In this document: positions 25,046-39,392 of the stretch, in pieces
Position numbering within the stretch: position 1 is the stretch's first letter
How the letters are laid out: each line of letters opens with the position of its first letter
Origin: Sitta carolinensis
Lineage: Eukaryota > Chordata > Aves > Passeriformes > Sittidae
Assembly (NCBI GenBank): GCA_032173965.1
Contig: CM063284.1
Location: 116,100,410 to 116,164,409, forward strand
Length of the DNA stretch: 64,000 nucleotides
Direction: 5' to 3'
Made by a program: the position numbers and the translations under genes
The notes under the pieces: model-generated
Seen by the model: only the letters and a program-made list of their open reading frames with translations
What the model was told of the DNA's origin: nothing
Database searches by the model: none

Positions 25046-26609
25046 TGAAAATGCTATGACTCACCACTTTTTTGCAGAACCCCATTTTCTTCTTGCCTTT
25101 AAGACAAAGTGTGTTCTACAGTGCTTTGAGGGTAAATTTCTGCACTGGTCAAAGCTGCCTAGGAAGCCATGGATGTGTTGATGCTTAGGCCAAGTTAGGC
25201 TGTCTTGCATTGATTTCACACAGGCTACTTGCGTCGCATATCTGTACTGGTAGTTGTCATGATTCTGGCAACTTCTGGTTATAACACTATTTGTGACACC
25301 ATTTTCCCTTTTTAAACTATGATCAGGAGTGCACATCCTCTTATTGCCCCTGTTCTCTAGCCACTTTGAAAATAGGTATCAAAGCTGTTGTGTAGGAGCT
25401 GTCTAATTCAGATCTTATCAGAAGAAACTGTGTTGATTTTACTGTCTGAAGAGAAATGCAGATGATAGCCAGATAGAGAGAATCCATCCAAGCCAAACCC
25501 TTAATGACCCTGAGGATTCTGATAGGAAAAATAGCAAACCTTTAAAAGTAGAAAAATGGGCAGGATAAAATGAAAGTGAATTCTACCTTGATCCCTGACC
25601 CATGACATCATACATAGGTGTTTATAGAAGTAGAGCTCTCTGAGCAGAAAATTTCGATGGAATCTAGTCAAAAGTTTAACATAGTGACAAGTTTTAAAGG
25701 AGAACTCTATAAAGTCAAAAAATGATCTAAGATGGGCAAGAAAGAGGCACTTCTGGGATAAAGAGATTACTCTGTATTTTTACCAGGAAGGCAACTTTTT
25801 ATTTCCAACAGGAATGTGGTTGTTTTCCACAGAGAAAATACTGAAAGTCAGTACCATCTGAAATTTGCTCTATTCTCTCAGGATGAATCCTTTCTAGGGA
25901 TATGAGGGGCAGGCAGCTGATTTGGAGAGATATTACTTATATACCTATGAGCTGGCTTTGGTGTATGGATTTTTTTTGGCAGGTTCCTGTGTAAATTTTA
26001 CAGCAGTGTATCACAGTTTGTTTAGCAAAAAAGTAATAAAGTTAAAACCATACCACTAGGAAAAAAAAAAAACCTCTTCATATGCCATGATAATGAATTT
26101 GTGCTTAAGATGTTACCACATCTATATATCCTGCAATAATGATTTTACTCTTTCTTATGACCAGTTCCAAAACCCCAGAGTGATTTTTTAATACCCCAAA
26201 ATATCTTCCTTCACTATTACAGAAGATTAGTTGCAAAAAAGAGGGAGATATTAATCCAGTAAAGGTCACATCATCTTGATTACAGCCAGTAAAACAGACT
26301 CCTTATCGCTAGCGGAAAGAGATGGTACAACCTGAAAAGTTTAAATCTCATTTTATAAAAAAAATAATAAAAAAAAAATTAAAAAGAGATATATTTACTA
26401 TTAATCCCTACATACTTACTAAATGGAATTACTTTGACAAAGCCCATCCTTGAATCTCCCACCTCAGGATTTTATAAAGTTTTTGTTTTCCTCATCCTCC
26501 ACCTTTTATTACTTGAAATGTGTTTTCTGAGCATTTGTCTACAGGCAACCTGAAATTTCATTCCCTTTCAAATTTCTGCATCCTATAGTTAGGTAATTGT
26601 GTTGTAGTA
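25046..26609. other. unique sequence, no gene seen
   Basis: No element recognised apart from A-rich runs near 26058-26071 and 26360-26385. Confidence 0.45.
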
Positions 26610-26705
26610 TTTATCAGGAGCCAGCTGTGTGTTCACACTCTGCAGATGTAGACAAAGACACATGTCCTGCCCTGCAGGAGCCTGTAGGCTAATTCAAACA
26701 CTCTT
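26610..26705 (+). mobile_element. old SINE/LINE2-type tail fragment
   Basis: GACAAAGACACATGTCCTGC followed by CCTGCAGGAGCCTGTAGGCT resembles the 'agacatggtccctgccctcaaggagcttacagtctaa' block shared by ancient MIR/L2-type elements. Short and diverged, so the exact family is open. Confidence 0.4.
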
Positions 26706-29700
26706 ACACCATGAACAGTATACATGTTTAAGATAAAATCGGCAGGTCTGGTATGGTGATTAATCTCAAACATGGCTTACAAGGTTAGTATTATTGATTT
26801 CAAGTGCACTACTTATATGACTAAACTGTGATGTGTAAAAGTGTTTGCAAATTAAGTTCTTTAAGAGTTGATTTTTAGACGTGGCAATGCAATGGTTGTA
26901 TTATATTTGATAAATTAATTTTTCCAGAATTCTTGGAAAAAGTATGCTACAAAGAATGGAAATAAAATTTCATCTCAAAAAGATGATCTTGCTACAGTAT
27001 CAAAAAAGGTGAAGAATCATAATTCTGGATGTTTTTATGAAAATGGAATGTACCCCTACTAGTTGTTTTTCATATATTGAAATGATTGATTAATTCAATT
27101 TTCTTCAATTATCATCATTAATATGTAGGTAAGACATCTCTTGTGGAAAATTAAGAATTTAATTTCTTAGACTTTGAGTTCAGAATATTGAAGCTGACAG
27201 GTATCCATTTTATCTTACAGTTTAAGTGAAGTACAGGGGTGAGATTGAAATGAATGAAGCGGAAAAAAAACCCAAATCACCTCATAATAAAACATTGAGT
27301 TCAGTAATTGAAATGGAAACGGAGAAATAAGATGGGAAAAGTAAAACAAAAAGTCAAAATCTCTCTGGGATCACAGAACCATAACAAAAGAGAGAAGTGA
27401 AAATGTGTCTATTTTTAATTATGCCAAAAAACTCGTAGTTAAAGGCTTGTCGAGATTATTCTGTTTCCCTCACATAAATTTCTGTAGGTTTTTGCAAACA
27501 CAAATTGAAAAGACTCTAATGATAATTAGGAAACGGACTGCATAAATAAGGCATGAGAAAGCAAAAAGTAAAACATGGGATGAAGGAACAAAAGCGGAGT
27601 GAATCTTTGAAAGGAAACTGGAAGAAATGTGGACATTTCAAGGTATGTAGGTAACACAGTGCCAGGCAAATATAATTTGGTTTGTACTGAAAGAAATGCT
27701 GTTGGGACCAGGTTCATCAAAGAAGCAGCCCTAATTCTACACCCTTACTTGTGTTATTTGGAAACAGCAACCTGGACACAATGTGGGTATCTGGTGTGTT
27801 GGGCTGCTGGGCCGTGATGCCTTAGCCAAGAGTAATTAAGGAAAGATTTTTCTGCATGAATAGCAGTATGCACAGGTGATTATAAAGCTGAACTGCAGAA
27901 AACTGTGTCACAGACATAGACAGAATAGAGAAGATACTAGCAGCAGACATGGCAAAGAAAGTAAAATGTTAGAAATGTGGTACAAACCCATGGCTTTGTT
28001 GTAGCATATTATGGTGTCTGCAATCCATCACTCTAATACAGGCATTTGCTTTTCAGTCTGCAGCTATGGAGCCACTAGTATTTGTTATATGCATTCAGCA
28101 TCCTGAAGAAATAATCTCTTTTGTGTCTGATACAGCATTCGCTCTCTTCACTATTAAAGAACATGTGCATGGCTGAAAAGAGAGGAGTCAAACACAACAC
28201 TGGTTTCACAGGAGGTGTGGTAGCTTTATATTTGTTCACGGAGAGTTAGACAGATCTTACTGTATCCTTTTCATACAGATGAACAAGCGGAGTTTGTGAG
28301 AATTCTTAGAAGATGACAATCAAAAGTAATTGTATATCAAGTTTAACTGAGTTATATGTTCTGAATTATGGCATAGTTTGGATTTGTTGATATATTGTAA
28401 AATCTAAGTGGTGAAGATAACATTTTAAAATTTTTTATATTCTTTTCGAGCTCTAGCTTTTGTATGTCATAGATTTAGATACTATAATATAGATGCCAAA
28501 CTTATATCTCTAAAATGTACTTATGCAAATCCCACTGAATAGTGAAATGAGTACACAGAGATAGGAGTCTAAGGACCAAGATGTGGCAGGGGATGGATGT
28601 AAAAATGTTGTAAGCACCACATCTGAAAACTGGCACAGCCATCTGCTGGTTTCAGACACAAGGAAAAGCTTGCTTCATGTCTGTAACAGACAATGTATTA
28701 TTTCTGCACTATTCAAAACTGCTAAACATGAGTATGGTGAGTAGTAGCAAGATAGTTCATGAGTTTTTGCCTTCTTACCCTTCTTACCCCTATTTTGCTC
28801 CCTGCTACAAGCGAACCTCAAACAATGCTTCCTGGTCTTCCCTAGTATTAAAAATTCCCTAACTATAGTGTACCCTGGCACATTTATTTGTAACAAAACC
28901 ACATATGACTTGCAAAGAAACCAGGGCTAACTGGAGAAAGAGTCCATTGGAAGGAGAATGGATGCCTGTGATATTTGCTGGAAGTGCTGTTACACATCAG
29001 AGGCCTTTGCAATTCCCAACTCCAGTGTCAGCCAAGGGAGAGCAGGGCACAGCTTGGTGGGGACAGCACTGCTACTTGCTGTGGGAAAAACTCCTATGCT
29101 AAAGGCAACTGGAAATTGTAGCAGTAGTTCTGCCTGGGCAACCTAGACTTCCCCTTCACTTCAATTTCTCCCCCTGCTTTTCTTCCTGCTTGGTTATTTT
29201 CCAGTTATGACTAGACACAAGATGCAGGCTTTTTTAGGCCATTAAGACAAGTTTAATTTTTCAGCTGCTTAATTTTCTTTTTAATTGTTTCATTTTCTTT
29301 ATGACTTCACCTCCCTTCTATACTACAGCACTGCTGAACTTTAATAAAGCAATACTGAATCCAAGTCTAGACAGTTACATTCAGATTATGAACACTCAGT
29401 CAAAAATTTTGCTAGGAATTGATAGGTTGGTTAACCCAAAAATTGAGATAATATTTAGTACCTCTAAAAGCAGATATTTGAACTCTGTTTCTACCCAATC
29501 TACTGCATAATAGAACGGGTTGAACTAGTACCTTTTTCTTTCTGCACCTATTCGCATTGCAATTGTTCTCTCAGAAAGTGATTTGTTTTGTGCTGCTTTC
29601 CATTCACATCACGACCCAATCAAACCACAGAATATAGGAAAGATCAAAGTAGTACAGCATACTCGCCTACAGTAATTCACAGAATATATGAGGCATTAAA

Positions 29701-30300
29701 ATTTTCATTCCTCATTCTCATAAGAAAGACTATAAAGGTAACAGAAAATGATGCAGAATATGAATCTGTTCTTGAGACAATGATTATATCAAGACTGTGA
29801 AACAGTATAAACCAACAGACCCTTTCTTGTTACTATCTTTATCACACTGAATGCAGACCTCGCTTGTGTCATTCACAGTTTTATTTCTTTTCCACATGCT
29901 CCTGGTATATCTTTCTTAAACAGAAAACGCAATAGAACAAAAAATCTAACACACCTTTGCAGAGGGTAATAATTTCTCCTTTTGAAATGTCTGGTTTTAC
30001 TTAGAAAAATCCTGCCTAGTACAAAATAGAAAAGAGGTGGACGAGAAGGATAAAAATTGTAATGACAATGGTTTAACACGTCGTCTGATCTGAATTACAT
30101 CTACAGACCAGATCTCAAAATGCAAAAGTCTGGAATTGGAAATAAATGAAAAGAGTCAATGAAAATTCAAGTTTGGTAACACTTCACAGAGACATATTCT
30201 GCAAGACCTAAATGGGCATGTTTGAAGAGATGTACAAATATGAAGACAAATGTAAGAAAATATATAAAATTGTTTCATAATAGATGCTTAAAGTAATTGA
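26706..30300. other. unique sequence, no gene seen
   Basis: Short open frames only (75 codons or fewer). A GC-richer patch at 28910-29150 has two overlapping plus-strand frames without recognisable domain or matching splice sites. Confidence 0.45.
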
Positions 30301-30327
30301 TTCTCTCTCTCTCTTTCTCTCACTCCC
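30301..30327 (+). repeat. (CT)n-rich microsatellite
   Basis: TCTCTCTCTCTCTTTCTCTC followed by ACTCCC. Simple sequence. Confidence 0.8.
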
Positions 30328-33300
30328 ATTTTAATTTGAATGTGAAAAGCAGGTGTCCTTCAATTTCCTGGAAGATTTTCATTCATTGCAGGGGATTCTG
30401 GCTTGCAAAGGAATTATACAGAATTGTGACAAAAGAACAGCAGACCACTGGACCACAGGCTGGCTATGACATTTCATCTCCATGCCACCAGCACTTGAAG
30501 TGCAACACTCTGTATTAGCTCTGGGCTTTAGAGATTGTTCTTGTAAAGCACAAGTCAATTTGGTCATCATTATATCAAATCAATTTAACACAAGTCAATC
30601 CTTAACAACAACATCCTGTTTAGTCATGACTGGTGTTTTAAAATCATTCACAGACCTGTTCATATGAAACTCCATTGTGATATCTGGTAACTACTGTTTT
30701 TGGTCTATCTGTCCCAGAGAGTGCCCAGGTATGCCACACTTTTAACACCCTCTTGACTCATTTTTATTTGGCTACTAAAACTCATCATCATATCACTCTG
30801 ACTTTAGAAGCTATACTTCAAAATCAAATTCCTTTGCCTTGGACTCTAACTGTTAATACATATCTTTTTCAGATGCACAGGTATTTGGGGCACTTCAAGC
30901 GCACTTCATATGATCCTTATTTCATAACTATTACCTGGTCACAGTCAAGCAAACATTTATGCCACTATTTATCTAATGTGCTCTGTACAGCCCCACGCTT
31001 ATTTAGCAACCAGAATTCCCAACTTTCTTGTGTTCATAAAATTTTCTAATTTAAAATACCATCCAACATTAGCAGAAAATAATCATCGTGTACATTCTTC
31101 TTTGCAGGACAATAGATATGGCTTACTTCAAATAAGTCTGCAATCAGACATCCTACAAAGACATAATATGCCTTATCAAGTATGCTGAACTTTAGAAACT
31201 AGCTTATCAGAAGTAATATTGGCAAATCTTTTTTTACCAACCAGAGAGAGAAAGTGAGATCCACCATACTTTAATGGCTCATATGATTTGGCACTATGCC
31301 ATCCAAAATTTAGCTTGTTAGACTTAATGAGATGGATTCTCCACTAACTGGTAGAAGGACCACCTTCTCACCTTGAGAACCCATATATCCACCAAGTATT
31401 GAAAAAATAGAAAGAAACATCAGCAGAACATGTTACCAGTGCTTCTTTTCTAAATATCAATCCATCAGGAAGCATATTGGTAGAGATATTAACCCACCTC
31501 TCTGCACGGGCTTTTACCTCTTAATCATCTTAAGATATAAAAATACTGAGAAATCTTGAGGATGATGTTGCACATATTGTCCATCTACTTTGGCTCTGGT
31601 CTTGCTGTTTAGGACATTTACTTCTCTTACAAGGTTCAGGCATACAAACTTGTTAAAAAGGATCATGTGATCATCAGCTGAACTGATGTAGTACAGACAC
31701 CTAATTTGCTTTGACTTTTCATGAGAATTCAGGCAGAGTTCAGGTTTCTGTCAACCTTATCCAGGCTGCAATAAAGATGTAGGAGAGAGATAGTGTCCAT
31801 CTCTTTACAACAGGAACTGGGTGAGTAAAGCTGACCAAAAATAAAATGCAGAGGACTTCAGCTAGTAACCAAGTACTGATGGAGATTCGTGACAAGTGTG
31901 TTTACTGTTCCTGGGAAGGAAACAGATTTCAATAGTTAGAGATTTAGGCAAGAAGCAACTCATCCCAGTTGTAAGACAGGTTTCATGACAGATAGGGGCT
32001 AATTAGAAAAAAACACTTGCTAGTATCTAACAACTAAGAGTTAATATGTATGTTATTACACACTTGTTAAATATCAACAGAGCAGTTAAATAATGTTTTG
32101 GCATTTCATTCACATAAAGCTGTCTTACTAAACCTAAATTAATTTCTTATTTGAGAGGCTTAATTTAAAGTGTTTTCTCTAATGAAATACCATTTTTTCC
32201 CCCAAATTACATGCTCTAATTTGATGACTAAAACCCTAGGGATACAAAATGTGGTTGCAACTCATGCCTATCGTCTTTAAGGTACCATAAATATCCCTTA
32301 AACTTTTGCAGTTCTCACTCTGGAAATGTTAGTTTACAGCACATGACCCAAACCCTCAAAATGAGTTTATTGTGATGAGCACAGTGGATAGCTGTAGTTA
32401 AACTGTCTAGAGACTCCCTCTTCCTCCGATAAGATCAATCCCTTTTCTCATAATTTACAAATTGTTTCCAGATATCAGACATCATCAGCCTTGTTATTTT
32501 CATACTGCAGTAAACACAAAAGGACAAGGAGACATAAAAGGTAAAAGGCTTTTTGTGACATAAAAGGGAACGCAAGGTTGATGTATCCTTTGCTCGTGGT
32601 ATTTTTTGGCAAAAGATACAATAATGCAAGTATCTTTCTGATTGATTAAAGTATTGAAGCAGATTCTTTGCTTCATAAATAATGCTCTATTACTTTTCTT
32701 CAAAGACAAGTAAACCTTGACAGACTGACCTTTTTCAGGGCAGAGAGTTGTTTCAGTGCCATAAATTATACTGTAAAACGAGTGGAAATGCTACTGAGAA
32801 GTGTGTGACAAAATAAGATTAAAGATTACTACACACAAAAGATTGTTGTTTTATTAATGGAGTCCTGTCAGTAGGATGAAAAATTCTCAGCTTTTTACTG
32901 GATGCTGAGATCACGTCAAACAGAAAATTATGAATGCATTTTCTAAAAGACAACCAAATGTGTCAAAATAACAATATACTGTTTAGTTACCCTCCCCCTA
33001 CTTTTATGTATTCACTTAAAAAAATTTCAGTGCTTTTCATATAAAGTTTAAGTGCTGCAGTTCAGCTTGTAGTTCTAAAGGATCATAAAGCCTGTTGGCC
33101 TGTATATAGGCAGGTGTATGAACATAACAGGAAGACACTTTCCTAGAACAGAAGCTTAAGCATTTCCTCTGTCAGGTTATATTATACCAAGAGAAAGATC
33201 ATATAATATTTTTATATCCATTATTGTAACCACTAAATACTCAATTTGAGAAAGATATCAATAATTTGAGAAAGAAAGGCAGAGGTATCAATGTAAAAAT

Positions 33301-34800
33301 CAACCTAGCTTAAATAAGTAGTATTAGGTCTTACTCATGTATTATTTGATAACTTGACAAATGACATTGTCATTCCAACATGTAAAACCTAGTAAAAATG
33401 AAAAGAAGGAGCACAGAAGGTCATACAAAATAGAAGAGTTTGATGTGTTTATTTATAGGAAGTCTGTGGATTTATTTTGGTTTTTTTTTTTTTATTATTT
33501 TTTACACTCTTTCAATCAATTTACCTGAAAGTTCTGGTCAATGACTTTTGAATCAGTGACATTTATTGAAATGATAGATGATACTGGGAAGTCAAGGAAA
33601 ATGGACTACATCATGTAGCCTAAGTGAACAGTATAGAAATCAAAGATTTTTCTGATATCTGAATCAGCACAGCTCACTCAAATAACAATTACAAAGCTGT
33701 AATAATGCCATGAAACAAACCCATGTTACATAAAATCATTATAAATCACTACTCAGTACAGAACATTATTAGGATGATTGGATAAGATGCCCATGTATTG
33801 GCTTCCATAATTGTTAGCAGCAAAGGCCTGGATCAGAATTACCCCTATTACTGTAAGTCACACAACAATGACAGGACATGTCAGAAGCTGTAAACACATT
33901 TCAAAAGACACGACAGTTCTTGGATACAAGAGCTAAAGGCTAAAATAATGATGTGTTTGCTCACAACTCACCATCTAATGCAAATGCTGTGTGGTACCTG
34001 GGGCCAGCCTTGGGCACTGCACCACCCTGGCCGAGCTGCAGGAGACAGCCCCTGCCCTCCAAGCCCACTGGTCTAACTCCTCACATTTCTTTTCCTCTCC
34101 ATTTTTTTGCCTTCAAATCACTTATTTAGCTTAACATACTGAGATCAAATATCTTCTAAGAAATATTTATATCAAACTTGCCATTATATATGACCTTTCT
34201 GTTGAAACTTCTTTCTCTTTATTTCCTACAGTCCTTTTCCTTTCTGCTAATAGCATATCTGATCATACATTGTCCATCCTGATTCTTGATATTTCCTTTC
34301 AGATTTATTCTCGTGAAAAATAAAATGCATTCCTTTTTCTGAATTTCACCAGCTATCTCCACCTTCTGACTCTCTCTTTGTTCAGTGCCTTCCACACAAA
34401 AATCCCTTGAGTCCTGACTCTCCTAATGTCAGCTGTCCTTCCATATTCTCCTTTGCAGATCTGCATGTCGGCACAGACCTGGTATTTTCCAGCTCTGCCA
34501 GCTCCATAGCACATGATCTTAATTTTCTGAGCACATGTAAATAGCTACTGTTTCCTTCATATCATTTCTCATCATGTCTGTTCACTCTCCTTTCTAGGAA
34601 ACTCCTAGATAAATTAATAAAGAATTGTGTCTGAGTTTGGGAACTCTATAGGCCTCATTTTTATACACAAAAAAGATCTTACTCTTTATTTTTAAATCAG
34701 ACTGGTATATTCCCGGAGGTTTCTACACGGCTCTGTTGATTGGAGTACCTCTCAAATACAACATAAATTATCACACACCTTTACTTGATTGGATACTTAC
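30328..34800. other. unique sequence, no gene seen
   Basis: No confident repeat or gene. Contains a T-rich run at 33480-33500, a short GC-rich patch at 34000-34075 of unknown origin and a pyrimidine-rich stretch at about 34080-34600. Confidence 0.45.
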
Positions 34801-34918
34801 CTTAAATGCATAAATCCTAAGTACCCTGCCATTCATAAGCATCCCACATGGCATCTTAATTCCCCAGAGAGACCCACCCCTCATTCACAGGTTGCCTGCA
34901 CCCCACAGAGTGTATTCC
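34801..34918 (-). other. possible non-coding exon
   Basis: On the minus strand this 118-base block is preceded by the acceptor-like AGCCTTTCTTGTAG and followed by a strong donor-like AAG then GTAAGT (intron bases at 34800-34795). All three reading frames contain stops, so if real it would be untranslated, for example part of a long non-coding RNA. About one or two such donor matches are expected by chance in 64 kb, so the evidence is thin. Confidence 0.15.
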
Positions 34919-37101
34919 CTACAAGAAAGGCTTTCCCACATGTCAGGAGGCTGCTTGGAGGAAGCACCACGCTTCACCCTCCCCCCACTGAACAGTGCCC
35001 TTCCTCAGCGTCATGGCTTGCACAAATCCCAACTGATTTATGGATAATTTGTATGAGCAAAGATAAATGAATTCTAGACTCCAGGTCTTTTGCCTGAGTA
35101 CACCAAACCACTGAGGGCTGGGCTTCATCTGCTGATTTCTGGGGCAAAAGAAGGTGGACAAGAGGCCACTGGACTGGAAAGGGGCTCTCATGTACCAAAA
35201 CAGGGCTATAGCATGGAGAAGCTTTAGATATAATGAACTTAACTGTGGGATTTTGAAGACCCTTTCAGGAAGGATACAAGCTCATAGCCTTTCAGCTATC
35301 TTTTAAATTGGATAAATAATGTGTGTTTATTTGAAATCTGGTATGAATTTTGAAACATTTGGAATAATCATGTTTAGCAACACTTTTTTTTTTATGTTAA
35401 CCAACTCTGGCTTTTATTTCTAGGCTGTATGGTATATTTTCCCTCTTGCCTTCTCTGCTCTGCAGCCACATGATCTGTCTGTAGGGTGGAGTCTCTTTAT
35501 CCCAGATGTTTAGAAAAAGACACAGACTACTAATGCATTTACACATAATGTAAGCTTAAGAAACTAGGTGGTGCATGAGCTTCACATTTGCTATTTCAAA
35601 GCTTCTGTCATTCCCTACAGTTACATATACTTCCAGCAGTTATTTGGAAACCATGAGTTCTCACCCAGGGAAAACCTCCTTTCTATGCCAATTATCAGTG
35701 ATCTGTTTATCCACACTAACTACGAGCTGTTTGGACATTCAGTTATAACATTTAAACTCTTATCATTTTGCAGCATTTATGACACAGGGATTTAGAGTAC
35801 ATCTTTGACAATAAGCATTGTTAAATTCATAGGCATAGCAATGACTCAAAGTGAAGCTGGAAAAAGAACATTGCAGTTACTATATATACAGAATGCAATT
35901 GAATGTGAAATAGGAGATGTTAGTTTGACAATGTCAAGCACTGGATATTTATTCATTCTGGTTTTGTACACAACAGACTTCAACATCTTCCAAAATCACA
36001 TATAAAATTAATTTTTTAATGTTGTTGATGTCATAATCATTTTAATGGCATCTTAATGTAGAGACACATGCTGTCTTTCCCTAATGTTCCTCATGTTTTA
36101 CAAAGAGTTGACATTTTTCTTCTAACTTAATTGCAGGTATATAATTAATGTACAGAAATCTTTTATGTGTGCACTTAATGGTCACTTGTACTCCTTAAAT
36201 TGATAAATCCTTCACATGCTCTACTATGCTGTCGAGTACATTAAAAGCATAGAAATAAATGTCCTTTCATGCTGTGACTTTGCTTAGTCAATGACTTACT
36301 TCAACAGAAGTAATGACATAAAAACAGGAGCCATTCTGCTCCCTACAACCCATACAGAGAGTGCAAGAAATTATCCATATTCTCAAATTCTTACTCACAT
36401 AGAAAAATAGCATTTGCACTCTTTACAAAGCAAATGAAATAATATTCACCCAAATTGATCTTCACCAGAGCGAAGAGAGAGCTCAGACGAATTTTCCCCA
36501 CTGAATTTTAAAATCAGCATGTTAAGATAATTCTAAGTTGCATAGCATTTTATGATTCCAAGAATTGCATTCTGATCTGGATTTGTTTTGAAACATTATG
36601 CCAGACTTCAGAGCCAAAAGGTTCATAAAAGAGATGAGAATGCAGTAAAACTCAACTTCATTTTATTATTCTATCAGCTTAGTTTGACCTACAGCAACCA
36701 TGCAAAGGGTTTCTATTAGACAGTTCTTCACTTGCTAAATAAATTGGACCAAAGATGATTTTCTTGACTGAGGAAATTCTCTCATGTTGACTAAAGAATT
36801 TCAGCTCTGTCTATAAATATTAATGTTCTTAGTAATAAATTACACACATGAATGGCACTTTATTACTTGAAACTAAACTATTAAAAGCCTTATTTAGATT
36901 GCACAGAAAAAAATAATGTAATTAAGGTCAGGTAAGCAAGGCCAACATACTAATACTACACATACTAAGTGTATGGATCAAAATCTGGGCTAAACCCATA
37001 TCTCTCCACTCATAACTGAGTGTTTTCCCACACCAAACTGCTTCAACTATCAACACAGTATTCCTGCTGTGTCTTTTCTCTTATAAAGCATATATTTCTG
37101 C
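34919..37101. other. unique sequence, no gene seen
   Basis: GC-richer up to about 35220, then AT-rich. No repeat or exon recognised. Short frames at 35568-36005 are unremarkable. Confidence 0.4.
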
Positions 37102-37680
37102 TCACTCACCTGGACCTTTCATTCCTGCTTCCGATTTACAGTTTGTGAAAGGACTGTAAGAGGGAGTGCTGAAATAAGTCTGCTGAAAAGGATTCTGGGA
37201 TCCATATGAAATCCAGAGATATCTACGCTGCACGGCAGAGAACAATCCCTGAGAATCTCTGTTCAGAAGAATGGAAGAGCTGGAGGATGGATGTAGAGAA
37301 ATCTTAAAAAATACTGACAATAAAACTTCACTGCTGACTTTATTGTGAATGAGGAAAACACTTCTAAGCATCATTTCAGTGCCTGTGTGGAAATGTGGCA
37401 CCCTAAAATCCAACAGCACAGACGGCTCTTTAAGGTCTCTCTCCAAGTAATTAACAGAGAGGAAATGTGTCTTATAAAAAAAAAGAATTACATTGCTGTA
37501 AGCAGACTTCCTTACTTTGACTATTAAAGCATGTTTCAGCATGTAGTTACTAAATAAACACGTCACCATCTGAATGTACTGTGCTCCTGTGTACTTTTCT
37601 AGTTTCATTGCGTGAACAATGTGGACAAAACATGACTGGCAATATCTTGTTTCTTGAGCAGCACTATAAAAAGTGCTCAC
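37102..37680 (-). other. longest open frame of the window, unknown, with donor site at its end
   Basis: This minus-strand frame runs 192 codons without a stop, the longest in the window; the first ATG is 25 codons in. I recognise no domain. It is hydrophobic and aromatic in the first half and Ser/Gln/Tyr-rich in the second (SSSSSILLNRD, then SQNPFQQTYFSTPSYSPF). A sub-block at 37110-37258 looks like an internal exon: a pyrimidine tract ending in TTCCATTCTTCTGAACAG precedes it, and GGTCCAG followed by GTGAGTGAG (37109-37101) closes it, with the frame open throughout. It could be an exon of an unknown gene, a non-coding exon, or chance: a frame this long is unlikely but not impossible in 64 kb. 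Confidence 0.2.
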
Positions 37681-37892
37681 TCTGTTCCAAAACTAGGCCT
37701 AGGGGCATTTCTGAGCCTACAAAACCTGCATTGCTTGTAATGGACAGAAAGCAAGAATCCAAACTCACTTTCAGATGTGCAGCTGAATTTGAAAGGTTAA
37801 AACAAAGGCTTAGAAGAAGAAAATATGTTTTCACTGATCAGGATTTAGTTGAAAGCAGTGAAGAGCTAGAGTGCAAACAGATGCCCAGCTGA
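37603..37892 (+). other. possible terminal coding exon, unknown protein
   Basis: The plus-strand frame is open from 37554 to the TGA at 37890-37892. An acceptor-like GCTCCTGTGTACTTTTCTAG ends at 37602. Downstream of it the translation is charged and protein-like: a CSLCSK pair of cysteines, then a basic and acidic run (AEFERLKQRLRRRKY, FTDQDLVESSEELE) that could form a helix, then the stop. An ATTAAA that could serve as a poly(A) signal lies near 37982. No family recognised. It overlaps the start of the minus-strand frame, so at most one is likely to be coding. Confidence 0.2.
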
Positions 37893-39365
37893 GCTTTAAA
37901 AAAAGGCGTTTAAGTATCTCGTCTATCAGGAACTGAGTCGTATTTATATGTACTATCAAGTACCTGCCTGCATCTTTGGGCATTAAAATGCCTTAAAACA
38001 CTGCCCCTGAGACCATCACTGTGAAGCACATTCCTTAATGCTGTCTTCATGTCCCATCCTTCAGGCCACAAAACCCCTTAATGTGAACTGGACTTTCAAG
38101 CTGTGGCTGACATGAGGGTGTTAAAAACAAATATCATGCTTTATTGTCACAGCTGCTACTAATGGACAAATATTCTACAAATACTTATTTGGGTCTATGA
38201 TAGATTGGAAAAGTTAGTTGTGATAAACCCCTAAAATAATGAATCCACTCCAGAAGATAGAATGCAATGCAATGCAGTACACTTTTGCAAGTGATAACAT
38301 CAAATTTCATAAGAACACTTCCTCTGTATCAAGAAGTGGGTATATACCAGGTGAAAAACATTTACACAATGTTTTTCAATAAAAACCACTCAAAAACATT
38401 ATTGGAAATTGAATAGCACTGGGGCTCACATGTTCTTCAGTGGAAACACTGCATTTTTATTTGTTCCTAAATTTTCACTTTTAAAGTTTTTTAAATTGCC
38501 TGAAAATGCAATTAGATGACAAAAATGTGGGCAATGAAATATAATGACTATGGAGATGATGATATATCTATCCATTTTCAGGAACCAAAATACTCACTGA
38601 GCCTGATAGACTTAGGTCATAGGCTCATATTCACTCTAGTAGTAAAACTGTAAGAGGAAAAAGAAATAGCATATTTTCTTCCTTGTTTCTGACAGTTGCT
38701 TCTGTTGAATAAGTGATTTCATCTTTTCTCTACTGTGTTTGTAATTCTAGGACAATTGCCAATGACACATTTTCACAACTATTCAAAGGCATCATTCAAG
38801 ACTTGTTTACACAAAAATTGCAAGAGAAAATATTCACCTGAAATACAGTTCCCCTTTCTCTGTGGTCAGTGCTACCCATCAGAAGTGCTAGGATTTTTTT
38901 ATTTTTTTTTTTTTTTAGTAGCAATTAATAGGAAATTGCCACCATCCATCATTTTTTATACAACTGATATTCATATCCACTAGGGAAATATATGAAAGAC
39001 AAATACGCGAATTGCTGAAGGTTGATCTCAAGGTCAGTCAAAATGATCCACAGGAAACATTTTACAGGCAGCTGAAATTGCTTATAATTTGTCAGTAATC
39101 TTTTGGAGCAGTCTATTGTAGATAAGTTGTGTCTTGATAATTTGGAGTGGCCAACATGAGTTTTGATTCAAAGAGACAGGCTTTGAGTAGGTTAAATGAA
39201 AGAGAATGCATTTATATAATCTTAAGCCTTCCAAGGCAGAGAGATCAGTGGTAGACATCTCCAGTGGTGCTCTCTTACGCTGTGTGGGTTGATGTACTAG
39301 TTTGATTTAATACCAGATTATAGAGCCATAACCTTGTACTTCTTTTTTGTTTACTGAACAAAAAG
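37893..39365. other. unique AT-rich sequence, no gene seen
   Basis: No repeat or exon recognised. A T-rich run lies at 38896-38918. Confidence 0.45.
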
Positions 39366-39392
39366 AAAAAAAAAAAAAAAAAAAAAAAAAAA
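39366..39392 (+). repeat. poly(A) run of 27
   Basis: Twenty-seven A residues, preceded by AACAAAAAG. No retrocopy or target duplication recognised. Confidence 0.9.
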
